Shown: positions 35,975 to 45,073, numbered from the stretch's first letter. The stretch: DNA of 64,000 nt from an uncultured Paracoccaceae bacterium (GCA_943787985.1 CALSOO010000005.1:496001-560000), one strand, 5' to 3'. Notes: generated from the sequence alone by a model not told the origin. A program made the numbers and translations.

Positions 35975-37596
35975 GCTTGCTTGAAATCACCGGACTGAGC
36001 CTTGCCATCGACGGCACACCGATCTTGCAGGACGTCTCCTTGTCGATCAATGCGGGGCAGATTGTGGCCGTCACCGGCGAAAGCGGCTCGGGTAAATCTA
36101 TGACTGCGCTTGGGGTGATGGGGCTGTTGCCGGACCGCACAACCACGTCGGGCAAGGTCCTGTTGGATGGCAAAGACCTGTTGTCCCTGTCCGAGGCCGA
36201 TATGTGTCGCCTGCGCGGCAACGCCATCGGTATGGTGTTTCAGGAACCCATGACCGCGTTGAACCCTGTGCAAACCATCGGGGATCAAGTGGCGGAAACC
36301 ATTCTGATCCACGGCGCAATGGGACGCAAAGACGCCTATGCGCGCGCGGCTGAGATGCTGACGCGGGTGGGCTTGCCCCCAGACCGCTTTCCATTGTCGC
36401 GCTATCCGCATGAATTGTCCGGCGGGCAACGCCAACGGGTGGTTATTGCGATGGCCATCGCGCTGCGCCCGCGCCTGTTGATCGCCGATGAACCGACAAC
36501 AGCATTGGACGTAACAACCCAAGCGCAAATTCTCGAGTTGTTGCGGGATCTGGCGCGCGATTTCGACATGGGGTTGTTGATGATCACCCATGACCTGGCC
36601 GTCGTCGCGGACATGGCCGATCACATCGTCGTCATGCGTTTGGGCGAAGTTGTGGAGCAAGGACCGACCATGGCGTTGCTCACCAATATGCAGCACGAAT
36701 ACACAAAAATGTTGTTCGCAGCCTCAAGTCATGAGGTTGATTTACCCTATAAATCCTCAACGGATGTGTTGCTGTCAGTGACCGATGTGCGGCGCAGCTA
36801 TGTGTTGCCGCGCACCCGTCTGTTCGGGGCAACAGGGCGGTTTGAAGCCCTCAAAGGGGTCAGTTTTGACATCAAACGCGGGGAACGCGTGGGGTTGGTG
36901 GGCGAAAGCGGATGCGGGAAATCCACGCTCACCCGCGCCATTCTGGGGCTGGACGCTGTGCAATCAGGCAGCATCACACTGAGCAGTGCGCCTGTGTTCG
37001 CAGGCAACGCCCCCAACCTTGCGGTGCGGCGCAAAATGCAGGTGGTGTTTCAGGACCCCTTTGGCAGCTTCAACCCGCGCCACAAGGTCGAACGCCTGAT
37101 CACCGAACCGTTTCACTTGCTCGACGTGCCGCCAACGGGGGCCATGCGACAGGCGCTGATTGATGAAACCTTGCTAGCCGTCGGTTTGGAGCCAAGCGAT
37201 GCGCAGAAATACATCCACCAGTTTTCGGGCGGGCAACGCCAGCGGATCGCAATTGCGCGGGCGCTGATCATTCAACCCGAGCTTATCGTGTTTGATGAGG
37301 CGGTGAGCGCGCTGGACGTTTCGGTTCGGGCGCAAATTCTGGACCTGTTGGCAGAGTTGAGCAACAAATACGGCCTGACGTATCTGTTCATCAGTCATGA
37401 TCTAAGCGTCGTGCGCACCATCACCGACCGCGTTCTGGTGATGCAAAGCGGTGAGATCGTGGAACAAGGTCGCACCCCCGAGGTCTTTGCAAGACCGCGC
37501 CATCCCTATACTCAACAATTGTTAAAAGCCGCGCCAGTGCTCCCTGATCTGTCGCATCTCCATATGATGACCGACCAAAAGGATCTCTCCACGTGA
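35971..37596 (+). CDS. Fused two-domain ABC ATPase (DppD-DppF type)
   Basis: A 541-residue protein with two complete nucleotide-binding domains. Domain 1: Walker A GESGSGKSMT, signature LSGGQRQR, Walker B LLIADEPTTALD. Domain 2: Walker A GESGCGKSTL, signature FSGGQRQR, Walker B LIVFDEAVSALD. It energises the peptide-type importer with the two preceding permeases and the binding protein at 31097. Confidence 0.95.
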   Translation: MSLLEITGLSLAIDGTPILQDVSLSINAGQIVAVTGESGSGKSMTALGVMGLLPDRTTTSGKVLLDGKDLLSLSEADMCRLRGNAIGMVFQEPMTALNPVQTIGDQVAETILIHGAMGRKDAYARAAEMLTRVGLPPDRFPLSRYPHELSGGQRQRVVIAMAIALRPRLLIADEPTTALDVTTQAQILELLRDLARDFDMGLLMITHDLAVVADMADHIVVMRLGEVVEQGPTMALLTNMQHEYTKMLFAASSHEVDLPYKSSTDVLLSVTDVRRSYVLPRTRLFGATGRFEALKGVSFDIKRGERVGLVGESGCGKSTLTRAILGLDAVQSGSITLSSAPVFAGNAPNLAVRRKMQVVFQDPFGSFNPRHKVERLITEPFHLLDVPPTGAMRQALIDETLLAVGLEPSDAQKYIHQFSGGQRQRIAIARALIIQPELIVFDEAVSALDVSVRAQILDLLAELSNKYGLTYLFISHDLSVVRTITDRVLVMQSGEIVEQGRTPEVFARPRHPYTQQLLKAAPVLPDLSHLHMMTDQKDLST

Positions 37597-38375
37597 TATT
37601 CATCCGCCTGCTCTTTGTGGCCATTCTGGCCTTTCCCGCCGCGGCAACTGCCCAACAACAAAACGTCAGTAAACAGGACGTCGTGCGATTGTTGGAAAAG
37701 CTGCAATTGGAACAGAACAACCCTGACGCATTGGAAGGCTTGGGGTTTCGCGGGGAAAAACTGGATTTGATGCTGGATCACGGTCAAAAGCTGGCCCAAA
37801 ACCGCGTCATTCTGGAATTTATGGCCGATAAGCTGATCGGCGCGCAATCCGGTGCGCAACCAGCGGACGCTTTGGGCGGTTTGATGACCCCTTTGTTGCG
37901 GCGCGGCATGCCCTATTTGCCCATCAAAGAGCAGCGCTATTTTCTGAACGTTGAATTCACGGTGATGCAGGCCATGAACACCACCAATTGCGGCCGTTCT
38001 GTCAAGGAAACGATCGCCCCCCAAGTTTTTGCGCGCAGCCTTGCGATCACGACCGCGCGCCTGAACGCTCCGGCCCTCAAGGAATATCTGCGCGTGGTGC
38101 GCAAAGCGTCAACCACGGGTGTGTCCAAACCAAAGCCGCCGCGTATGTCCGAGGCCACAAAAGAAAGAGTCCTGGAACGGTTCGCGACCAAATTGCAGGA
38201 TAAAGCCGCCGAAAAAGGACTGTCGCGCGCATTTGCCCGCGCCGACGTGAGCCTAAGGCAGTTGAGCAACCGCGAAGCCTGTCAATTGGGACTGTTGTTC
38301 GTGGAAACCGTTCTGGACACCACAGGCGCGGACCAGCGCCCGATGCTGCAGCTTTTCTGGCGCGATTTTCAATAG
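37593..38375 (+). CDS. Exported protein of unknown function
   Basis: A 260-residue protein from GTG 37593 (4-bp overlap with the ATPase stop). A signal peptide (IRLLFVAILAFPAAATA) precedes a mostly helical, charged body with only two Cys (TNCGRS, REACQLG). No family recognised. Its coupling to the transporter suggests a periplasmic role in uptake or processing of the same substrate. Confidence 0.75.
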   Translation: MIFIRLLFVAILAFPAAATAQQQNVSKQDVVRLLEKLQLEQNNPDALEGLGFRGEKLDLMLDHGQKLAQNRVILEFMADKLIGAQSGAQPADALGGLMTPLLRRGMPYLPIKEQRYFLNVEFTVMQAMNTTNCGRSVKETIAPQVFARSLAITTARLNAPALKEYLRVVRKASTTGVSKPKPPRMSEATKERVLERFATKLQDKAAEKGLSRAFARADVSLRQLSNREACQLGLLFVETVLDTTGADQRPMLQLFWRDFQ

Positions 38376-38395
38376 ATTAACTCAAGGAGCATCTC

Positions 38396-39142
38396 ATGCG
38401 ACTGCAAGGGAAAACAGCGATTGTGACCGGCGGGGCCTCAGGCTTCGGAGCGGGGATCGTGCAAAAATTCGTGACCGAAGGGGCGCGGGTTCTGGTGGCC
38501 GATATCAATGGCGCAGGGGCTGAAACAGAGGCCGCCAAACATGGCGGCGCCGCCGTGGCCTGTCAGGTTGATGTGTCGGACGGGGCCTCTGTGCAGGAAA
38601 TGGTCAAAGCCGCGCTCGCAGCATTCGGGCACGTGGATATTCTGGTGAACAACGCAGGCGTCACCCATTTGCCAACGCCCATGGAAGACGTGAGCGAAGA
38701 CGATTTTGACCGCGTCTACCGCGTGAACATGAAATCCGTCTACCTCACAGCGCGCAACCTTGTCCCTCACATGAAATCCCGCAACAGCGGTGTAATCCTG
38801 AACGTGGCCTCTACGGCAGGCGTTTCTCCGCGCCCGCGCCTGAACTGGTACAATGCCTCCAAGGGCTGGATGATCAACGCGACCAAAGGCATGGCTGTTG
38901 AACTCGCCCCTGAGGGCATCCGCGTCAACGCCCTAAACCCTGTGGCGGGGGAAACTCCCCTGCTCAAAAGCTTTATGGGCGAGGACACCCCCGAAGTGCG
39001 CGCCAAGTTCCTGTCCACCATCCCCTTGGGGCGCTTTTCCACGCCAGAGGACATGGGGAATGCCGCCTGTTATCTGTGCTCGGACGAAGCCAGCATGATC
39101 ACCGGTGTGGCAATGGAAGTCGACGGGGGCCGTTGCATATGA
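38396..39142 (+). CDS. Short-chain dehydrogenase/reductase
   Basis: A 248-residue classical SDR. NAD(P)-binding TGGASGFGAGI, structural NNAG, and the catalytic Ser-Tyr-Lys in NVASTAGVS...WYNASKG are complete. Asp in VLVADINGAG suggests NAD preference. AAGGAG ribosome site. Its stop overlaps the next cupin gene by 4 bp. Substrate unknown. Confidence 0.92.
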   Translation: MRLQGKTAIVTGGASGFGAGIVQKFVTEGARVLVADINGAGAETEAAKHGGAAVACQVDVSDGASVQEMVKAALAAFGHVDILVNNAGVTHLPTPMEDVSEDDFDRVYRVNMKSVYLTARNLVPHMKSRNSGVILNVASTAGVSPRPRLNWYNASKGWMINATKGMAVELAPEGIRVNALNPVAGETPLLKSFMGEDTPEVRAKFLSTIPLGRFSTPEDMGNAACYLCSDEASMITGVAMEVDGGRCI

Positions 39143-39489
39143 AGCCCGTCAACCTGGGCGAAAAGCTTGCTACATTTGACAGCCACTGGGACCCGCATGT
39201 GGTGGCGGATTACAATGACAACGACGTCATGGTCGTCAAGTTCATCGGTGAATTTCCGTTCCACGACCACCCTGACACCGACGATTTCTTTTTGGTGCTT
39301 GAGGGGGAAATGGTCATGGATCTGGAGGGCGAAAGCCACACGGTCAAAGCAGGCGAAATGTTTGTGGTGCCTAAGGGCATGACCCATCGCCCGCGCGCTG
39401 AGGCGGAGTGCAAAGTTTTGTTGATCGAACCAAAAGGCGTGCCAAACACCGGCGATCCCGCAACCGCCGCGCCGAAACCACGGATTTGA
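39139..39489 (+). CDS. Cupin-domain protein
   Basis: A 116-residue cupin beginning MKPVNLGEKLATFDSHWDPHVVADYN; motif 1 FPFHDHPDTDDFFLVLEGEMVMD and motif 2 VVPKGMTHRPRAE provide the metal His residues. Typical of small cupin_2 proteins. ATG at 39139 overlaps the SDR stop; an earlier in-frame ATG at 39076 is inside the SDR gene and rejected. Confidence 0.86.
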   Translation: MKPVNLGEKLATFDSHWDPHVVADYNDNDVMVVKFIGEFPFHDHPDTDDFFLVLEGEMVMDLEGESHTVKAGEMFVVPKGMTHRPRAEAECKVLLIEPKGVPNTGDPATAAPKPRI

Positions 39490-39493
39490 CCCC

Positions 39494-40495
39494 ATGATAC
39501 CTGGCCCAAAGAACAGCATCACTGACATTGCGGGCCTGCGCGTGGGCAATGCCAGCGACGCTGCACTCAAATCTGGCAGCACGGTTTTGCTGGCCCAAGA
39601 TCCTTTTGTTGCAAGCGTTGCCGTCATGGGCGGCGCCCCCGGCACGCGGGAAACGGACCTGTTGGCCCCGGACAAATCTGTGGCCAAAGTCGACGCTTTG
39701 GTGCTGTCGGGTGGATCGGCCTATGGGCTGGATGCCTGTTCGGGCGTGGTGGACGGGCTGCGCGCTTTGGGGCGTGGATACAAGGTGGCGCAGGCGGTGA
39801 TCCCTTTGGTGCCCGGTGCGATCCTGTTTGATCTGATCAATGGCGGCGAGAAGGACTGGGACGAAAACCCCTACCGCGCCCTTGGACGCCGCGCCTTGGA
39901 CGCCGCGCAAGAGACGTTTGACATCGGCACCGTCGGCGCAGGCACCGGCGCGTTGACGGGGATGTTCAAAGGCGGGCTTGGCACTGCATCTTTGGTGTTG
40001 CCCTGCGGGGCCACAGTCGGCGCGTTGGTCGCGGCCAATCCCGTCGGCAGCGCCACAACCCCTTCTGACACGCATTTCTGGGCCGCCCCCTTCGAGATCG
40101 ACGGCGAATTTGGAGGCAAAGGGCCAGACCCCGAGTCCGGCTTGGGTCGGGATCTGCCCCACCGCAAAATGACCGCCCTGTTCGAGCGGGCCAACACCAC
40201 CATCGCAATCGTTGCCACCGATATGACGCTGGACAAAGCACAGTGCCAACGCATGGCGACCGCGGCCCATGACGGGATCGGACGCGCCATTGTGCCCGCG
40301 CATTGTCCTGGGGACGGGGACTTGGTATTTGCACTGTCCACAGGTGCGCGGCCCATGGCGTCACCGGACAAGGACCTGCTGTTGGCAGGACACGCCGCCT
40401 CCCTTTGCCTAAGCCGCGCAATCGCCCGCGCGGTCTATGCCGCGACACCGGCGGCAGGGGATTTGATGCCCTGTTGGAGCGATCAAAATGCCTGA
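39494..40495 (+). CDS. P1-family N-terminal nucleophile peptidase (DmpA/BapA/NylC type)
   Basis: A 333-residue P1 (DmpA-like) peptidase. N-terminal NSITDIAGLRVGNAS and LSGGSAYGLDACSGVVDGLRALGRG are family marks. The motif GTVGAGTGALTGMFKGGLGTASLVL carries the self-cleavage point, probably before Thr in GGLG-TAS, creating the N-terminal nucleophile. The family includes D-selective aminopeptidases, beta-aminopeptidases and nylon-oligomer hydrolases. Overlaps the next gene by 8 bp. Confidence 0.9.
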   Translation: MIPGPKNSITDIAGLRVGNASDAALKSGSTVLLAQDPFVASVAVMGGAPGTRETDLLAPDKSVAKVDALVLSGGSAYGLDACSGVVDGLRALGRGYKVAQAVIPLVPGAILFDLINGGEKDWDENPYRALGRRALDAAQETFDIGTVGAGTGALTGMFKGGLGTASLVLPCGATVGALVAANPVGSATTPSDTHFWAAPFEIDGEFGGKGPDPESGLGRDLPHRKMTALFERANTTIAIVATDMTLDKAQCQRMATAAHDGIGRAIVPAHCPGDGDLVFALSTGARPMASPDKDLLLAGHAASLCLSRAIARAVYAATPAAGDLMPCWSDQNA

Positions 40496-41276
40496 GCTAC
40501 ACTTGGATGACGTCACCCTGCACTATGAGATCAGCGGGACCGGCCCCCCGCTTTTGATGCTCGCAGGGATGATGAGTGATAGCGCCAGTTGGGCGCCGCT
40601 GGTGTCCTCGCTCGAAGAGCATCACACGCTGATCCGACCGGACAATCGCACGACGGGGCGCACAACGCCGTGGGATGCCCCCGTTTCTGTCGAGCTGTGC
40701 GCCGATGATGCTCTTGCGTTGCTTGACCACCTCGACCTGCCCTGCGCGCATGTTTTGGGCCACTCAATGGGAGGCATGATCGCCATGACGCTGGCGCGCC
40801 GCGCCCCTGAACGGGTTCACTCGCTGGCCTTGGCCGCGTCTGCTCCTGTGCGCATGGCCCGCACCCTAGCCCTGTTTGGCAGCCTTGTTGCGATCCGACG
40901 CAGCAACGCACCCGCCGATACATGGCTCAACGCCCTGTTGCCGTGGCTTTTTGCGCCAATGGTTTACGATATCGAGGGCGCGGTGGAGGAGGCGGTTGCC
41001 GCGTCGCTGGCCTATCCTTACGCCCAGTCCGTCGACGCGATGGCACATCAGATCGAAGCACTCGCAGCCTTTGACCCTGCCCCGCTCAAAGGTCCTTATC
41101 CGATGCCAACGCAAGCCTTCCTTGCTGAAAACGATCTGCTGCTTCCCACAAAAATCGCCCAAGCCGCGTTGGACGGCATCAACATCCGCGTTCTGCGCGG
41201 TGCAGGCCATTCTATCCACTGGGATTCACCGGGCGAATTCCGGCACTTTCTTCTCAAATTCACAGGTGACGCATGA
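40488..41276 (+). CDS. Alpha/beta hydrolase
   Basis: A 262-residue alpha/beta hydrolase with the nucleophile elbow LGHSMGG, an Asp in AENDLL and the catalytic His in GAGHSIHWDSP. Resembles the enol-lactone hydrolase/esterase-like group. Overlaps the P1 peptidase by 8 bp and the TPR gene by 4 bp. Confidence 0.88.
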   Translation: MPELHLDDVTLHYEISGTGPPLLMLAGMMSDSASWAPLVSSLEEHHTLIRPDNRTTGRTTPWDAPVSVELCADDALALLDHLDLPCAHVLGHSMGGMIAMTLARRAPERVHSLALAASAPVRMARTLALFGSLVAIRRSNAPADTWLNALLPWLFAPMVYDIEGAVEEAVAASLAYPYAQSVDAMAHQIEALAAFDPAPLKGPYPMPTQAFLAENDLLLPTKIAQAALDGINIRVLRGAGHSIHWDSPGEFRHFLLKFTGDA

Positions 41277-42646
41277 CACACGACCTTTATGGCCTGCCCG
41301 TTACGGGCGCCGATGCCAAAATGCTTCAGGCCATCGATGATTTTATTCACGGCTTCATCAGCTTTGAACCCAAAGCGACCAACATCATGCATGTGGTGAG
41401 CCACGCCCCTGATTGCTGCATCGCCAACACATACACCGCGATGCTCTGGATGCTGCTGGAGGCACCCATCGCGGCCAACAAAGCACGCCCCTATATCGAA
41501 GTGGCAGAGCGATGCATGGCCAGCGCCACACCGCGCGAGCAAACCATGACGCAGGCCATACGCGCATGGGTGGACGGGGATGTGCCCAAAACAATCGCCC
41601 TGTGTGAGGCCATTCTGGACGACCACCCCCGCGATATGGCGGCGCTGAAACTCGCGCAGTATCACACATTCAATGGAGGGGATTTTGCCAGCATGTTGCG
41701 GGTTGCGTTGAAATCCATGCCTGCAGCGGATGACATCCCGTATGCGCACGGGATGGTGTCGTTCGGGTATGAAGAGTGCCATTTGCTAGACGATGCCGAA
41801 GCCTCTGCCCGCAAGGCAATGAGCTTGCGCCACGATGAACCCTGGGCGCATCACACCATGGCCCATGTCTATTTGACGCGGGGCCAAACCAACGAGGGGA
41901 TCGCATTCCTTGAAGGCGTTGCCGACACGTGGGGTGGATTGAATTCCTTTATGCACAGTCACAATTGGTGGCACCTTGCCCTGTTTTACATCAGCGCCGG
42001 ACGCCATGATGACGTGCTGGCAGCCTATGACACGCATGTCTGGGGCCTGTCCAAGGACTACTCACAGGATCAAGTTGGCGCGGCCTCACTGTTGGCGCGC
42101 ATGGAATTCGCAGGCATCAATGTCGGGGATCGCTGGGGCGATGTGGCTGATCACGTCGCAAAGCGCGGCGCCGATACGGTCAGCCCGTTTTTGTCATTGC
42201 AATATCTGTACGCGTTGGGCCGATCAAAACGGCTTGAGACAGAAGCATTGTTGCAAGCCATTGAAGCCCGCGCCGAAGACGAAAGCCAATATGACTGCCA
42301 TATCTGGCGCGATGTCGCGCTTTGGGCCGCACACGGAATTGCCGCACACGCCGCCGAAGACTGGGACGATGCGATCCGTTTCTTGGGCAAGGCTTTGCCG
42401 CGATTGGCGGAGTGCGGCGGAAGCCATGCACAACGTGATCTGTTTGAGCAAATCCATCTCGATGCGCTTATACAGGCAGGCCAGTCTTCAAAGGCGCAAC
42501 AGGTTCTTGAGATGCGGCGGACGTTTGATCCGGGCGGTGTTCCTTTGAATCTTTTGTTGGCCGACGCATACGAGAACTCGGGGTTGCCGCTGCAGGCTGA
42601 AATGGCCCGCGCCAGAGCAAACGCAACCCAAGCAACCAAACACTGA
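41273..42646 (+). CDS. TTC38-like tetratricopeptide repeat protein
   Basis: A 457-residue soluble helical protein. The central part (VSFGYEECHLLDDAEASARKAMSLRHDEPWAHHTMAHVYLTRGQ, then NSFMHSHNWWHLALFYISAGRHDDVLAAYDTHVWG) matches the TTC38 family of TPR proteins, whose biochemical role is unknown. Last gene of the coupled run; a strong bidirectional terminator follows 13 bp later. Confidence 0.87.
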   Translation: MTHDLYGLPVTGADAKMLQAIDDFIHGFISFEPKATNIMHVVSHAPDCCIANTYTAMLWMLLEAPIAANKARPYIEVAERCMASATPREQTMTQAIRAWVDGDVPKTIALCEAILDDHPRDMAALKLAQYHTFNGGDFASMLRVALKSMPAADDIPYAHGMVSFGYEECHLLDDAEASARKAMSLRHDEPWAHHTMAHVYLTRGQTNEGIAFLEGVADTWGGLNSFMHSHNWWHLALFYISAGRHDDVLAAYDTHVWGLSKDYSQDQVGAASLLARMEFAGINVGDRWGDVADHVAKRGADTVSPFLSLQYLYALGRSKRLETEALLQAIEARAEDESQYDCHIWRDVALWAAHGIAAHAAEDWDDAIRFLGKALPRLAECGGSHAQRDLFEQIHLDALIQAGQSSKAQQVLEMRRTFDPGGVPLNLLLADAYENSGLPLQAEMARARANATQATKH

Positions 42647-42658
42647 TATACATCGACG

Positions 42659-42690
42659 GATCAAGGGGCGCATAACCGCGCCCCTTGATC
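42659..42690. terminator. Bidirectional terminator between the TPR gene and cheD
   Basis: Perfect 13-bp inverted repeat GATCAAGGGGCGC-ataacc-GCGCCCCTTGATC in the 50 bp between two convergent genes. It lacks long T-runs but is the strongest perfect hairpin in the non-photosynthetic block, and it cleanly separates the catabolic locus from the chemotaxis pair. Confidence 0.75.
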
Positions 42691-42696
42691 TATGCA

Positions 42697-43227
42697 CTAG
42701 AACAATTCGATGTCGGACTCTGTTGGTGACACAACAGCTGGTGCAAGGTTTTCCACTGGCGACTCATCTGCAGAGATAAGCATGTGGCGCACTTTGCCCG
42801 TGGTCGGAATAAACTGCAGCTTACGTGCGAAAGCCCCGCCAAGGTTTTCTGCCATACACGGAATCCCTTCGTTCTGGAGGAACTTTTTTGTGAACGCCTG
42901 GTTTTTTGGTCCGATTTTTTGAGAGGATTGACTGATCTCTCCCCCGCCAAAAATTTTCGCCTCAAGTTTGTAGCGATCCGCACCAAGTTTGAGCAATCCG
43001 TTGATCAGCAGTTCCATGGAATACACGCCGTATTTCATGTCACCTGACCCCGAATTTTCAGATCCGGGAAGCAAGAAATGGTTCATACCCCCCACTTTGG
43101 CTTCGGGTTCATACATGCAAACAGCAATGCAAGAGCCCAGAACCGTTGAGTACTGCAGGAACGGATCGTCAGTGACAAAGCATTCGCCCTGGATCACACT
43201 TTTTCGGGTCATTTCACGAAACGACAT
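42697..43227 (-). CDS. cheD: CheD, chemoreceptor glutamine deamidase
   Basis: A 176-residue CheD. The active-site Cys lies in STVLGSCIAVCMY and the His in GGMNHFLLPGS, followed by MKYGVYSMELLINGLLKLGA and the EAKIFGGG segment. CheD deamidates receptor Gln residues and interacts with CheC/CheY in other bacteria. Downstream of cheR; no cheA, cheW, cheY or receptor gene is in the window. Confidence 0.94.
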   Translation of the reverse strand: MSFREMTRKSVIQGECFVTDDPFLQYSTVLGSCIAVCMYEPEAKVGGMNHFLLPGSENSGSGDMKYGVYSMELLINGLLKLGADRYKLEAKIFGGGEISQSSQKIGPKNQAFTKKFLQNEGIPCMAENLGGAFARKLQFIPTTGKVRHMLISADESPVENLAPAVVSPTESDIELF

Positions 43228-43331
43228 GATCTTTCCTCACAGGATGCAGCGCGCAGTGGCGGGCGCAGAAATTCGACGGGCGCGAAGTACAATCGCGCGC
43301 AACAATCGGGGCTGACGACATACAAAACCGG

Positions 43332-44195
43332 TCATGGAACTTTTCTGTAGGTCGTGAAACCTTCCTTTTGCATTTTGCCTGCGAGCGGACCAGATATGCG
43401 TTCCGAATGTCCGATAAACAAAAAGGCATTATCGTCCAGAACGGCACAAAGTTCCCCCCAGACATGGGCCTGTGTTTCCCGGTCGAAATATATCGTCACG
43501 TTCCGGCAAAAAATTGCGTCAAACGGGCCAGCAACAGGCAAAGGTTCGATCAAGTTCAAAACTTTGAACGTGACCATTTTTTTTACGTCCTCTTTGATCA
43601 GCAATTGCGCGGAGCTTGCAGCCTGTGTCGTCACGAATGCTTTGGACAATTCTGCGGGCAGCCCTTCAAGCTCTGCGGGCGTATAGCTGCCGCTTTGCGC
43701 TTTTTTCACGACGACGGGGTCGATGTCTGTGGCGAGGATTTTAAAGTCCAAACTGCCGGCATCTGGGAACATGTCCAAAACTGTCATCGCGATAGAGTAG
43801 GGCTCTTGACCTGTTGAACAGCCTGCGGACCAGATACGCACCCGTCCACCTGCCCGGGCACGCGCCATCAAGCCGGGCAAAATATCTTCGCGCAGCGTTT
43901 TAAAATGGTGATCCTCGCGAAAGAAGTGGGTCACATTCGTTGTGAGAACCGACAACAGTTCCTGACGTTCTGCTACGCCATGTGAGCCATTCAACCGGTT
44001 CAAATATTGCGAAAATTCCGACAATCCCAAAGCTTCCATGCGGCGCGTCAAACGGGCTTGTATCAGGGATTTCTTGGACTCGTTCAAAGCCAGACCAAAG
44101 TACTGGCGCGCGATTTGCGCGACTTCCTCAAAGTCATTCTGTTCAAGCGTCCACGACACTTCGGCGCGGGTTTCGGAAAGTTTCAGATTGCTCAT
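43332..44195 (-). CDS. cheR: CheR, chemotaxis protein methyltransferase
   Basis: A 287-residue SAM-dependent receptor methyltransferase. N-terminal helical CheR domain (IARQYFGLALNESKKSLIQARLTRRMEALGL), then the SAM motif RIWSAGCSTGQEPYSIAM and the FDAIFCRNVTIYFD segment. Methylates receptor Glu residues opposite to CheD/CheB action. 104 bp separate it from cheD, with no convincing gene between. Confidence 0.95.
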   Translation of the reverse strand: MSNLKLSETRAEVSWTLEQNDFEEVAQIARQYFGLALNESKKSLIQARLTRRMEALGLSEFSQYLNRLNGSHGVAERQELLSVLTTNVTHFFREDHHFKTLREDILPGLMARARAGGRVRIWSAGCSTGQEPYSIAMTVLDMFPDAGSLDFKILATDIDPVVVKKAQSGSYTPAELEGLPAELSKAFVTTQAASSAQLLIKEDVKKMVTFKVLNLIEPLPVAGPFDAIFCRNVTIYFDRETQAHVWGELCAVLDDNAFLFIGHSERISGPLAGKMQKEGFTTYRKVP

Positions 44196-44383
44196 GTTGC
44201 CACGATCCCGTTGGTGTCAAATTTGCCAAAATGCGTCATCAAAATCCCTTCACTCTGTATGAACACCTCGGGCACCCCTGTGTCCCTGCTTGTAAAACGC
44301 ACTTTGGATTGATCTAACGCCTTCATATTAAAATTTGCTTTCGCCCCCCCCCGTCCAACCTCACAAACAGCAAGGCAGCACAT

Positions 44384-45070
44384 ATGGCTCATGTTTTCAC
44401 ATCCCCCTCTCCACCGACTTTGGCCGTGGCGGGACAAGACGATGTGTTTCCAATTCGCCGCGTCTTTTGCGTGGGCCGCAATTACGAGGCGCACGCGCGC
44501 GAAATGGGCAATGATCCTGACCGCGAGCCGCCGTTCTTTTTCACAAAGCCGGCTGATGCCGTTGTGCAAACGCCTTTCAACATGCCCTATCCGGTCCAAA
44601 CCAGCGATCTACATCACGAGATCGAGCTGGTCGTGGGCATCGGTAAAGGCGGTGCCGACATTGCCCCTGATGACGTCCCGAAGCATGTGTGGGGGGCCAC
44701 TGTGGGCATCGATTTCACCCGCCGTGATCTGCAACAAATCGCCAAGGACACGCGTCGCCCATGGGACATGTCCAAGGGGTTTGACAATTCAGCTCCGATG
44801 GCTCCGATTGTACCGATGCAGAACGTTGCGAGTCTGACTGCAGGCAGGATCTGGTTAAAAGTGAACGGGGCGCTGCGGCAGGAGTCGGATATTTCGCAGA
44901 TGATCTGGTCCGTCAACGACCATGTCGCGTACCTGTCGCAATACGTGACGCTGGCCCCGGGGGACATCATCATGACGGGCACACCCGCAGGCGTCGCGGC
45001 AGTGGGCAAGGGGGATGTTCTTGAAGGGGGCGTTGACGGGATCGCGACCTTGCGGGTCGAAATCAGCTAA
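44384..45070 (+). CDS. Fumarylacetoacetate hydrolase family protein
   Basis: A 228-residue FAH-family enzyme: FCVGRNYEAHAREMG, LHHEIELVVGIGKGG with the metal Glu residues, VGIDFTRRDLQ and the closing IIMTGTPAGVAAVGKGDVL. Such proteins act as acylpyruvate hydrolases, oxaloacetate decarboxylases or dioic hydratases; which one cannot be told. Converges with idi, 3 bp apart. The 188 bp before it hold nothing but a nine-C run at 44344. Confidence 0.9.
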   Translation: MAHVFTSPSPPTLAVAGQDDVFPIRRVFCVGRNYEAHAREMGNDPDREPPFFFTKPADAVVQTPFNMPYPVQTSDLHHEIELVVGIGKGGADIAPDDVPKHVWGATVGIDFTRRDLQQIAKDTRRPWDMSKGFDNSAPMAPIVPMQNVASLTAGRIWLKVNGALRQESDISQMIWSVNDHVAYLSQYVTLAPGDIIMTGTPAGVAAVGKGDVLEGGVDGIATLRVEIS

Positions 45071-45073
45071 AGG

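Noticed and set aside
43214-43465. Minus-strand frame bridging cheR and cheD
   Set aside because: Cys- and His-rich, low-complexity translation that overlaps cheR in another frame; no homology recognised.
44344-44352. Run of nine C between cheR and the FAH-family gene
   Set aside because: Possible slippage site, but no coding frame or hairpin depends on it.
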